From Cellvibrio sp. pealriver (GTDB lineage Bacteria > Pseudomonadota > Gammaproteobacteria > Pseudomonadales > Cellvibrionaceae), in assembly GCF_001183545.1 (NCBI RefSeq), contig NZ_KQ236688.1, positions 2,261,149 through 2,325,148 on the forward strand: a DNA stretch of 64,000 nucleotides. Reading direction: 5' to 3'. Below are positions 54,832 to 63,133 of the stretch, one piece after another. Made by a program: the position numbers and the translations under genes. Within the stretch, counting starts at the first letter, position 1. Each line of letters starts with the position of its first letter. The notes below the pieces were generated by a model. That model saw only the letters and a program-made list of their open reading frames with translations, was not told the origin of the DNA and did no database searches.

Positions 54832-55009
54832 CACTTAGCCCCCTCTAAACATGTATCATTTTTTGATAGAAAGTGGATATCAGTTATTTAGAGTGGGACG
54901 TTGCCTATCCTTCGTTCAGACTTGGATAACAATTAGCTATTCCATGCACCAAACGCAAGCCACAGAATAATTAATGCAAATCTTTCGTACTTAACATCAG
55001 CATTATTGA

Positions 55010-55252
55010 CTATTTAGAGACAGAAAATTTTTGATGCTTATCACCAAATATGCGCTTCAGCGTGATAAGTCTTTGGTACTTCGGCGTTAGCTTGAACTTC
55101 AATATGCCATGCTTACTTACATAGCTGCACTCATACAAAACATAATCACCAGATTGCCTGTAATTATAAATGTGACCATGCACTAGACAAAACTGCCTTA
55201 GAGAGCGGCACTTAATATTTGGCTTAATTGGCTTGTGACGGGCAGCGAGCAT
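55010..55252 (-). CDS. Hypothetical small basic protein
   Basis: An 80-residue basic protein with three cysteines (KCRSLRQFC, LYECSYVSK) and no recognised domain. It lies 18 bp downstream of the Imm11-like gene on the same strand, so it may belong to that operon. Confidence 0.45.
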   Translation of the reverse strand: MLAARHKPIKPNIKCRSLRQFCLVHGHIYNYRQSGDYVLYECSYVSKHGILKFKLTPKYQRLITLKRIFGDKHQKFSVSK

Positions 55253-55270
55253 AAAGGCACTCTCAGTTGT

Positions 55271-55837
55271 TTATTTTACCTCAACAGGCTCAAACACAAG
55301 ACCTTTAAAACCATTGACTTCATAGAGTTTTTTAAACCGTTCAGTGCAATAGCTAAAAACAAGCCTATCTGTAGGGGTTTTAAATACAGCTATCTCTTCT
55401 ACTTCTAAGAATGATTCATCAAATGAAACATTACCTTGACCAAGGTGAACACCTGAATCAATAATTTCGACAGCTTTTTCTTTGTTGGTAGCCAACTCTG
55501 GAATTATATAAAGTACATTAAAAAGATAGTAAGTTTCGCTTTCTATAGTAATTGGCAAAAACTCCCCTGCTTTTTCTAAGCACGCATGAAAAACTTTATA
55601 AGCTCCCGGACTAAGAACTATGACTCCTAACGACCATATGGATACATCGGGGAGCGTTTCTCGCATACCCTCGAAATTTTCACAATAATAAAAGGATGCT
55701 TCCGGCGCAACCCATTCGTGAAGCCTAGGCTTTCCTAAAAACCTTGGCCTGTATGTTGGCATTTTTGTGCCTAATTCAACGCCGTCAATATAGGGTGAGT
55801 AAGTATTTTTATAATCGTCAATCAGTTTATAAATCAT
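55271..55837 (-). CDS. Imm11-family (DUF1629-like) immunity protein
   Basis: The 188-residue protein resembles the Imm11/DUF1629 group: a central WSLGVIVLSPGAYKVFHACL, SFDESFLEVEEIAVFK, and an ending FKGLVFEPV. Imm11 proteins protect cells from partner toxins and are typically encoded just after AHH-type nucleases. Here the start overlaps the stop of the AHH nuclease gene by 4 bp, so the two are translated together, as expected of toxin and antidote. Confidence 0.72.
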   Translation of the reverse strand: MIYKLIDDYKNTYSPYIDGVELGTKMPTYRPRFLGKPRLHEWVAPEASFYYCENFEGMRETLPDVSIWSLGVIVLSPGAYKVFHACLEKAGEFLPITIESETYYLFNVLYIIPELATNKEKAVEIIDSGVHLGQGNVSFDESFLEVEEIAVFKTPTDRLVFSYCTERFKKLYEVNGFKGLVFEPVEVK

Positions 55838-56460
55838 AATTTTCGATTCTTTTTTAGCCAGCTATCATATTCAGCTTCATCAATTTCTTGCTGAAGTTTC
55901 ATTTCTGGTTTTATGTTTCCTTGTAGTAACTGCATCCTCACCGTATTTAAAAATGCTCTTACTTGGCCATCCGTATTCATTACAGAAATAGTTCCTTGTA
56001 TCCAATGGTAATAAAGCCTCCTATGGATTCTATTGTGGCCAATGGCGTTTGGGTAAATGGTTGGCCTTGCATCAGCTTTCGTCTTTGGCATCCAACATCC
56101 GTTATCTGGGTCATCAATTCTTACCTCAAGGTCTGCAAGAATCTCGCGCTCTCCAGCACCGCTTTGATGAGAGCCGGATATAATGTGGTGGGCATCCCAT
56201 CTTGCTGCTGGCCTAGGGTGTCCGTCAGCACGAAGAAATTTACCAAGTCTTTGTGATGAGTGTTTCTCTTGCAAAAGTTGCACGAAAGTCATGCCGCTGG
56301 CATCAGCGCGAAACTGAGCCATAAAAGCACTCATTTTTGCTTTGCCGATTGCCGCAGCTCGTTTTTCAACACGTTTAAATTTTTCAAAGTCCTTATCAGA
56401 CATGCTCTCTGTTTTGGCTTTATCCAACACATTAAAAGGCTTTTTTAAAGAATTATTCAT
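55834..56460 (-). CDS. AHH-type HNH/Endo VII nuclease toxin
   Basis: The 208-residue protein carries the AHH motif (WDAHHIISGSHQ, residues 88-99), then CWMPKTKADARP and IGHNRIHRRLYYHW, the HNH/Endonuclease VII-like pattern of AHH toxins. Unlike most polymorphic toxins it has no secretion or Rhs N-terminal module. It is a free-standing toxin that could be an effector of a secretion system encoded elsewhere, or act inside the cell. It is coupled to an Imm11-like gene by a 4-bp overlap. Confidence 0.8.
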   Translation of the reverse strand: MNNSLKKPFNVLDKAKTESMSDKDFEKFKRVEKRAAAIGKAKMSAFMAQFRADASGMTFVQLLQEKHSSQRLGKFLRADGHPRPAARWDAHHIISGSHQSGAGEREILADLEVRIDDPDNGCWMPKTKADARPTIYPNAIGHNRIHRRLYYHWIQGTISVMNTDGQVRAFLNTVRMQLLQGNIKPEMKLQQEIDEAEYDSWLKKNRKL

Positions 56461-56561
56461 CTGTCAGACCTCCACTATCTGATTAACTCAGCAAATTTAC
56501 AGAAACAGCATACCGGTTAAGTGACCGCTGTTCTGTTAAATCATACCAAAGTTAAGATTTT

Positions 56562-59333
56562 CTAAACCCTGTCCTTCACCTCAAACCGCAAAAAATCCGT
56601 CAGAGCTTTTGATTCATTAATATCAGTATGAGGCACTAACAGATATTTCCAGGGCTTTGAACCTACACTCTTTGCGTAATCTGAAGCATGCTGGCACCAG
56701 CGAGAAGCAGCCGCAGCTTTTGCTTGAACTTCTGGTGAGCCAACATCACCTAATGCTTTGGTTTCAACCATTAAAATAAATGCATCTGCTTCCGCGACAA
56801 AATCCGGGACGTACTCAGGTTGCTCGGTGCCCAATTTGTAATAGATTTGGAATTGACCTTTAGCTGGCTTAAACCATTTGCTTGCGTTGCGTTCGAGAAT
56901 AACAGCGAAACGTCTTTCGGTGTCTGAGTCAAATTTTTGGAACGGATAGAGGCAGCGAGAGAAACCGCCAAACAGCATTTGTTTGATGCGCCCGAGTTCG
57001 GTTACTGTCTCGCGGAAGTGTGCAGTGGCTTGCCCTGCGCTCACAGTGTAATTGCAAGGTTTTAGCTCTGTGAACCCACGGCTAACTTGCACCTCATAAC
57101 CTGTAGCCTTTTCCCAGAAATGCGACATCATTTGTGCATGAATTTCACGCGCAATTAGCCGGCGCTCTTTATCCAACACACTGTGTGCTTCACTTTCTGA
57201 GAGATAGCTCAATAGGTGGTGCACCATTTGGCCAGCAAGGTCATAAAGCAAATCTGCATGGGTAAAGTAGTCAATATCATCGTAGTCTACCAACGCATGA
57301 ACAATGTAATTTTCTAAGCGCTGCTCTTTTTCATTGACCTCGGCCGCTAGAGTATCCTGCTCATTGGTATGCAGGTTATGAATAAGAATTTCATGGTTGC
57401 CTGGCTGCAAATGAAGCCCAGCAACATCTAGCTTAAATGGATGAAAACCCGTTGTTACCTCACCAGTGGGAACCACGGCAATACGCGGAATATCAATAGT
57501 TTGCTGAACGACTATTTCTGCGGTTTTAGCCACAACAGATTGAAGGTCAAGCGCAGGAGCTGACTGATCTGCGCCATCCAAAAGGTTGGCTTGAACTGGC
57601 TTTAAGCGCTCAGCTACTTCTGCCAAAATTTCTTTTTGCACTTCCGGATTTAGCAAAGCATTGCTGGTAGGCACTAGATCACGCTTAACCTCATACTTAC
57701 CGATAACCTCCATAACCACTCGCGCCGCTTGCTTTTCGGCTTCAGACGTAAATACGGGCTTCTCAAAAGTAGAAGTTTCCGATGCGCCAGAGCCAGTTGA
57801 ATTAAAGCCAGTGTTAGCATTATCGGATACCCCAAGTCTTGCTTTTGTGCCCGACTCAATATGTACGCTGACTTGCTGCCCTTTAGACAATAGATCGTCG
57901 ATATCGATAATGTTTTCTTTTTTCAAAATCGAATCAGCGCGATTTGATTCATCAATAATTTCTTGGAACTTGTCATGAGCAACTATATTTAATCTATCCA
58001 CCGCTGCAACGCCCGTGCGCTTTCCGTAAGGCAAGCGCAGGCCGCGACCAATAGATTGTTCAATCAAGGTTCTTGCATTAGCGGCACGTAACGGAACAAT
58101 AGTGTAAAGGTTGGTAACGTCCCAACCTTCTTTCAACATGTTAACGTGAATCACTATCTCTGTCGGTTCATCAACACTTTCCACCGCCAACAAGCGAGTA
58201 ATCATTTCCTCTTCTTCTGCACCGGAACGGCTAGAGTCAACCTGGATCACTTTGCCCTGATAGCGCCCTTCGTAAAACCCTTGCGATTCAATCAGGTCTT
58301 TTAATTGGGCGGCATGAGTAGTATCCCGAGCGATTACTAATATAAAAGGCTTCACTACTTTTACATTGTTTTCGCGGGCATAGGTGAGCAATTCTACTTT
58401 TGTGGTCTCGTGCAGGCGAACACCATCTTCCAACTTAATTTTTTCAATTTCTTCCGGTGTATGCGAAGCGGCAGAGAAATTTCGCTGCGTAACAACTGCT
58501 GGCTCTTTAACAAAGCCATCATCCATTGCGCGCGCTAGTGGATAATCCATGACAACGTTTTTAAACTGGACAGGGCCACGGTTTGACTCTACAAAGGGAG
58601 TCGCGGTTACTTCTAAACCAAACAATGGATTTAATTCGTTAATGGAGCGAACACCCGCGCTGGCTCTGTAGCGGTGCGATTCATCCATCAATAATACTAA
58701 GTCAGGCAAGTTAGCCAAGTGATTGAAATAGCTATCACCTAAAACCTCTTTCATTCGCTTAATACGCGGTTCTTTACCGCCACGTACTTCAGAATTTATT
58801 TTAGAGATGTTGAAAATGTTAATGCGCACATCATGATCAAAGCCCTCTGGCTGTGTATCAATCACCGCACCAGTTTGATCGTAGTTATCACCGGTAATAA
58901 TTAATGGTGGCTGCTGCGCAAACTCTGCAATACCTTTAAAAACATACTTAGGGGTATTGCGGGTAAAGTCAGCAATCAGTTTGTTATAGATTGTCAGGTT
59001 AGGTGCAAGCACAAAGAAGTTGTTAATGCCATGCGCGATATGAAGGTATGCGATAAATGCGCCCATTAGACGTGTCTTACCAACACCTGTAGCCAAAGAA
59101 AAACACAATGAAGGAAATTCCCGCTCAAAATCCTCCAAGGTATTAAATTGCGCCTTCAATGTTGCAAGGATGGACGCCAAACTTTCAGCATCGTTCCCAC
59201 GATCATGATTGAGCATTTCTGGCGCAGCTTCCAAAGCGGTCACCAACTTTGACAATGATTCCGCTTGTGGTGGGCGCAATGACAGGCGACCACACACATG
59301 ATGAAAAGCGCGAGCACGTTCAAAATTCGACAT
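56562..59333 (-). CDS. res: Type III restriction enzyme Res subunit
   Basis: The 923-residue protein has a superfamily 2 helicase core with Walker A ATGVGKTR (81-88), a DESH box (217-220) and a helicase C-terminal part (NMLKEGWDVTNLYTIVPLRA, EQSIGRGLRLPYG). A PD-(D/E)xK-like nuclease motif (PDFVAEADAFILMVETKA) lies near the end. This is the ATP-dependent cleavage subunit of a type III restriction system. Its start shares bases with the mod stop (TAATG), so the two are made together. Confidence 0.9.
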   Translation of the reverse strand: MSNFERARAFHHVCGRLSLRPPQAESLSKLVTALEAAPEMLNHDRGNDAESLASILATLKAQFNTLEDFEREFPSLCFSLATGVGKTRLMGAFIAYLHIAHGINNFFVLAPNLTIYNKLIADFTRNTPKYVFKGIAEFAQQPPLIITGDNYDQTGAVIDTQPEGFDHDVRINIFNISKINSEVRGGKEPRIKRMKEVLGDSYFNHLANLPDLVLLMDESHRYRASAGVRSINELNPLFGLEVTATPFVESNRGPVQFKNVVMDYPLARAMDDGFVKEPAVVTQRNFSAASHTPEEIEKIKLEDGVRLHETTKVELLTYARENNVKVVKPFILVIARDTTHAAQLKDLIESQGFYEGRYQGKVIQVDSSRSGAEEEEMITRLLAVESVDEPTEIVIHVNMLKEGWDVTNLYTIVPLRAANARTLIEQSIGRGLRLPYGKRTGVAAVDRLNIVAHDKFQEIIDESNRADSILKKENIIDIDDLLSKGQQVSVHIESGTKARLGVSDNANTGFNSTGSGASETSTFEKPVFTSEAEKQAARVVMEVIGKYEVKRDLVPTSNALLNPEVQKEILAEVAERLKPVQANLLDGADQSAPALDLQSVVAKTAEIVVQQTIDIPRIAVVPTGEVTTGFHPFKLDVAGLHLQPGNHEILIHNLHTNEQDTLAAEVNEKEQRLENYIVHALVDYDDIDYFTHADLLYDLAGQMVHHLLSYLSESEAHSVLDKERRLIAREIHAQMMSHFWEKATGYEVQVSRGFTELKPCNYTVSAGQATAHFRETVTELGRIKQMLFGGFSRCLYPFQKFDSDTERRFAVILERNASKWFKPAKGQFQIYYKLGTEQPEYVPDFVAEADAFILMVETKALGDVGSPEVQAKAAAASRWCQHASDYAKSVGSKPWKYLLVPHTDINESKALTDFLRFEVKDRV

Positions 59334-61030
59334 TATTGTTCATCCCCAAACAAGCCGCCTTGAGCTGGCGCAGCCTTTTTCTTTTTTGTTGCTTTCGCAG
59401 GTGCTGCCTTAGCAGCGGGTTCATCCATTTCTGCAATAGGCAAGTTAGCGACGTTCAAGCTGTAGTCGTCATGCCCCCATTCGCAACGAGAGAGAACCAT
59501 TTTGGGGATTTTCTTCAGTGTGAGATTAGGCCAGCGGGTAGATGCTGCGGCAGCAGTTACACCATGAAAAGCAGCGCAACAGACCAACAAGCTTTGATCG
59601 CTACCCACTTCATCTGCTAATGCTTGTAATTGCTGAGCAGAGAGGTTTTGTGTAGTGACATAAATAAAATCACGTTCGCTGGAATTACCATGCTGCCACC
59701 AAAGTGTTTCGGAGGGCGCGTAAGCAAATCCTTCTAGTTTGCACAGTGCTTCCGCCAATTGTGTGGAGTTATATTCGGGGTTGATCACGGAATTTCCCCA
59801 ACGATCTTCCACTATTAAGCTTGGGGCAAGTTTGTAATACCGGAAACCGCCACCTCCCTTCCAATTTGCGGTTTCAGTAACGCCTCCTTTATCTTCACCA
59901 TCTATTACTTTCCTTAGACGAGGGACAATGTGGGTGTTGCAATGCTCGCCAAGCTCTACCATGATCCAGCGACGTCCCATTTTATGCGCAACAGCGCCGG
60001 TTGTTCCTGAGCCAGAAAAAGAATCAAGAACAAGATCATTTTCATTTGAAGCTATATGAAGTATTCGAGCTAATAACTCTTCTGGCTTCGGATTGTCGAA
60101 GCCGTTTCCATCAAACATTACATTTGAATGGCGCTTGGATGAATCGTTAGTTCCAACATCATCGGCATACCAAATCGTTTCGGGAGTTAATCCAGCATCC
60201 TCACTTTCCTTCAGGAACTTTTTTTGTCTAGGTACATTTCCGCCAGAGGGGCCGAAATAAATCCTATCATCCGAAACCAGCTCTTTGAACCGCTGCTCCG
60301 TAAATCGCCAACAATTTCCAGCAGGAGGATCAATCGTTCGACCATTTGGAGTCACAATTTGATAAAACTGCGACGCAGTTGCGTGTCCCGATTGCGCAGT
60401 AATTGCTACGGACTGCCAAGCACCACGGGGGTCATTGTCTGGATTTTTATACCGGGATAAAACCTCTTGACTCATCGGAACGGGATTCCGATCTTTTTCA
60501 AAAGAAAACTTATCTCTGGCATAAACTACTATGTAATCATGCTTAAATGAAAATGCGCGCCTATTTTCTCTGCTTTTCCTTTTTTCCCAAATTACAGTGC
60601 ATACAAAATTAGCCCTGCCAAATATTTCATCACAAAGAACACGTAGGTAGGGATATTCATTGTCATCTATGCTTATCCAAATCGAACCATTTAGAGTTAA
60701 TAGCCTGTAAAGCAGCTCTAATCTATCACGCATCAATCCGAGCCAAATGGAGTGCTCAACTCCATCATCGTAATATTCAAATGCAGAACCGGTATTATAA
60801 GGCGGATCAATGTATATACACTTGACCATTCCAGTAAACTCTTGCTCCAACGCTTTAAGCGCAAGCAAGTTATCGCCAAAAATTAAGCGATTATCAAAAA
60901 TATCACTTTCTGAATAACGCTGCTTTGCGTGATAGGATTTTTCTGGATCTTCTAGCAATATGCGCGGTTCAAGCTTTGGCCGCTTTTCTTTGCCAATCCA
61001 AGTGAGTTCTAGTTTTTGTTTGTTGCTCAT
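59333..61030 (-). CDS. mod: Type III modification methyltransferase Mod subunit
   Basis: The 565-residue adenine-N6 methyltransferase has DPPY (75-78) before the SAM-binding DSFSGSGTTG (~336-345), the beta-class order. The recognition domain lies between (~150-300). The C-terminus is a Lys/Ala-rich tail (KATKKKKAAPAQGG). It starts immediately after the OLD-type gene stop and shares bases with the res start, so OLD-Mod-Res is one tight operon. It would both modify host DNA and guide Res. Confidence 0.92.
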   Translation of the reverse strand: MSNKQKLELTWIGKEKRPKLEPRILLEDPEKSYHAKQRYSESDIFDNRLIFGDNLLALKALEQEFTGMVKCIYIDPPYNTGSAFEYYDDGVEHSIWLGLMRDRLELLYRLLTLNGSIWISIDDNEYPYLRVLCDEIFGRANFVCTVIWEKRKSRENRRAFSFKHDYIVVYARDKFSFEKDRNPVPMSQEVLSRYKNPDNDPRGAWQSVAITAQSGHATASQFYQIVTPNGRTIDPPAGNCWRFTEQRFKELVSDDRIYFGPSGGNVPRQKKFLKESEDAGLTPETIWYADDVGTNDSSKRHSNVMFDGNGFDNPKPEELLARILHIASNENDLVLDSFSGSGTTGAVAHKMGRRWIMVELGEHCNTHIVPRLRKVIDGEDKGGVTETANWKGGGGFRYYKLAPSLIVEDRWGNSVINPEYNSTQLAEALCKLEGFAYAPSETLWWQHGNSSERDFIYVTTQNLSAQQLQALADEVGSDQSLLVCCAAFHGVTAAAASTRWPNLTLKKIPKMVLSRCEWGHDDYSLNVANLPIAEMDEPAAKAAPAKATKKKKAAPAQGGLFGDEQ

Positions 61031-62935
61031 TTATTTTCCGTCGCTAGCAATGGGATTGTCGAACTGATAAGACTTATGAGTGATTGACTTATTTGCAATC
61101 CAAGTTTTTAGCTGTGTTTCGTAGTTTGTACCATCTTCTGGCGCTATTCCCACATCATCAGATTTTATTGTCAGGGCTTGAAGTACCTTGAGTACGCTAT
61201 TGCGGATAACATCAATATCCCGAACTGCCTTCCAGCTTTCAAAGGGTTTGTCCTTCTTAGGAAGGTCCATTCCATGATGCAGCTCAAAGTTGGGGCATGA
61301 GCACCGATAAATGACTGCGATACCATCGGAACGCGCAGCCGATATTGCATCAGTGATTTTTTTATTAATCGAATATGCTGGACTCGTCTTATCGCCATCT
61401 TTCGTCTTTGGTGAATCTATGTCATGTAGAACAGAGAATTCAATCTTGAAGTGCGCTAGCATTTTCACAAGAATGGCTATAGTAGCCTTGCCTCTTGCCC
61501 TTATAATCAATGGTCGTTGGTCAATTGGATAATCCGCTTCATTCAGTCGCATTGCCTCATGAAATGCAGCAAACTCCGTATCGCCCTCGACGATAATAAC
61601 TTGGCCTCCGAAAAAAACTTCGGATACATTTGAGTCAAAAAGCATCAACGCTTTAAGATTTTCAATCTCATCACCATCAAATTTTATTTTCTCAGAACGG
61701 TATATATTTGGCGGTAAGTGGGCTTCAATTCGATGGAGGCGAACTATAGATGTGTGATCTTTAAGTGGATCAATAAACGCTGGATGATGAGTACTTAGCA
61801 TGACTTGCCAACCTGATTCAGCTGCCAAAGCATAGAGATGCTCCTTCGCCGCACGCACAGCAGAAGGGTGTAGTGCGGTTTCTGGTTCGTCAATCAGCAA
61901 CATATAGCCCGGAAGAAAACTATCCTCTGCTTTGCCTTCGCTTATACCAACCTCATCTATTTTTTTAAGTTTGTCTTCGAGATTTTGAATCTTTGTTTCG
62001 TCAGCTTTAGTCTGCTTGGTCTTTGCTTTGAGCTTCGCTAAATCTGTTCTATCTCTCTCAATTCCTTTCTGAATATCTGAAAGGCGATTCAACTCCGACC
62101 TCACCTGAAGCATTGACCAAAAAAGAGCGCGTTGAGATCCTGTTCCTTGTTGATCCCAACGGGCTTGACCATCTTTCTCGGCAATGTCAACTCTTGAAGC
62201 ATTGCTAAGGCTTTTTTGCGGATCAAATCCTATGTCGCCTAGGGAGACTGTGAGGCGAATTTCTGCTGAATTAAAAACCTGCTGATAAGACGAATTTACT
62301 TGTGACTGGATTTTTTCGAGCTGCTCTTTAAAATCGGCCACTGGTTTTTCGGCTTCAGCCTGAAGCTCAGAAATTTTTATACTCAAGGCAGATGCTTTAT
62401 CTTCCATCAAGGCCTTGTATTTTCGTGTTACAGGTTCCAATACAAGAGTCAATAATTTTTTGTGCTCTTCCTGCGGATTATCTAGCGAACCAATGCGAAA
62501 TGGCTGAGGTAATCGACTATTGAAAACAGTGTCAAGACCAGAAGCCTTACCATCTTCTGCATACTCATTGGAATCTGGATTCCACGTTGTTCGAGTCGGT
62601 TTCCCACCACTAACAGACCATTCCCATTTAGATCTAACAAGTAGAAGACCGTCAACATCCTCTTTCCACTTCTCATCAACATTTGCTGCTGCCTTAGGAA
62701 TATGAACCCAAAGCTCTACGGAAGCCGGATTGCCATTTGAATTGCGATTGAAATCTTCAGGCTTCAACTCGACCTGCTTGACTGCTGATTCGTAGGCACG
62801 AAGAACAGTGGTCTTGCCGGCATTATTAGCACCGACAAGGCAGACAATATCGTCAAGCTCAATTGTTAATCCATCATTTCCTATACAGCCGATATTTTTT
62901 ACATGCATACGCACAAGATGTGATCGCTCCGCCAT
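61031..62935 (-). CDS. OLD-family ATPase with TOPRIM nuclease domain
   Basis: From the ATG at 62935 (GGAAG five bases upstream) the protein has 634 residues; an upstream TTG would add six. It has an ABC-type ATPase with Walker A GANNAGKTT (~35-43), a coiled-coil stretch (~165-330), Walker B LLIDEPETALHP, and a C-terminal TOPRIM domain (VIIVEGDTEFAAF, LHDIDSPK). OLD-family proteins are ATP-dependent nucleases used in phage defence (P2 Old, GajA of Gabija). No GajB-like UvrD helicase is visible here. The gene abuts mod directly (TAA then ATG). Confidence 0.82.
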   Translation of the reverse strand: MAERSHLVRMHVKNIGCIGNDGLTIELDDIVCLVGANNAGKTTVLRAYESAVKQVELKPEDFNRNSNGNPASVELWVHIPKAAANVDEKWKEDVDGLLLVRSKWEWSVSGGKPTRTTWNPDSNEYAEDGKASGLDTVFNSRLPQPFRIGSLDNPQEEHKKLLTLVLEPVTRKYKALMEDKASALSIKISELQAEAEKPVADFKEQLEKIQSQVNSSYQQVFNSAEIRLTVSLGDIGFDPQKSLSNASRVDIAEKDGQARWDQQGTGSQRALFWSMLQVRSELNRLSDIQKGIERDRTDLAKLKAKTKQTKADETKIQNLEDKLKKIDEVGISEGKAEDSFLPGYMLLIDEPETALHPSAVRAAKEHLYALAAESGWQVMLSTHHPAFIDPLKDHTSIVRLHRIEAHLPPNIYRSEKIKFDGDEIENLKALMLFDSNVSEVFFGGQVIIVEGDTEFAAFHEAMRLNEADYPIDQRPLIIRARGKATIAILVKMLAHFKIEFSVLHDIDSPKTKDGDKTSPAYSINKKITDAISAARSDGIAVIYRCSCPNFELHHGMDLPKKDKPFESWKAVRDIDVIRNSVLKVLQALTIKSDDVGIAPEDGTNYETQLKTWIANKSITHKSYQFDNPIASDGK

Positions 62936-62997
62936 TTTTCTTCCCAATTTCAAATGCTATTTAATTTATTTTCCAAGAATATCAACTTCAGCCAATT

Positions 62998-63133
62998 TAT
63001 TTTCAATAGCGCCCCACTGTATTTTATCCATTCATAATCAGTGGTATTTTCCTGAGCGATTGTCGAACGCGGGCTTTGTCCCCTCTAAGACAGTTACAAC
63101 AACACCATTTAATGTAGTATTTTCAATAGCGCC
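62998..63133. repeat. 16-bp direct repeat pair
   Basis: TATTTTCAATAGCGCC occurs at 62998-63013 (between genes) and 63118-63133 (in the 3' part of the ATPase gene), 120 bp apart. It may mark a small duplication or exchange at the end of the ATPase gene. Confidence 0.7.

Noticed and set aside
61031..62935. Gabija (GajA/GajB) system
   Set aside because: The OLD-TOPRIM layout fits GajA, but no UvrD-type GajB is adjacent; the gene is coupled to type III mod-res instead.
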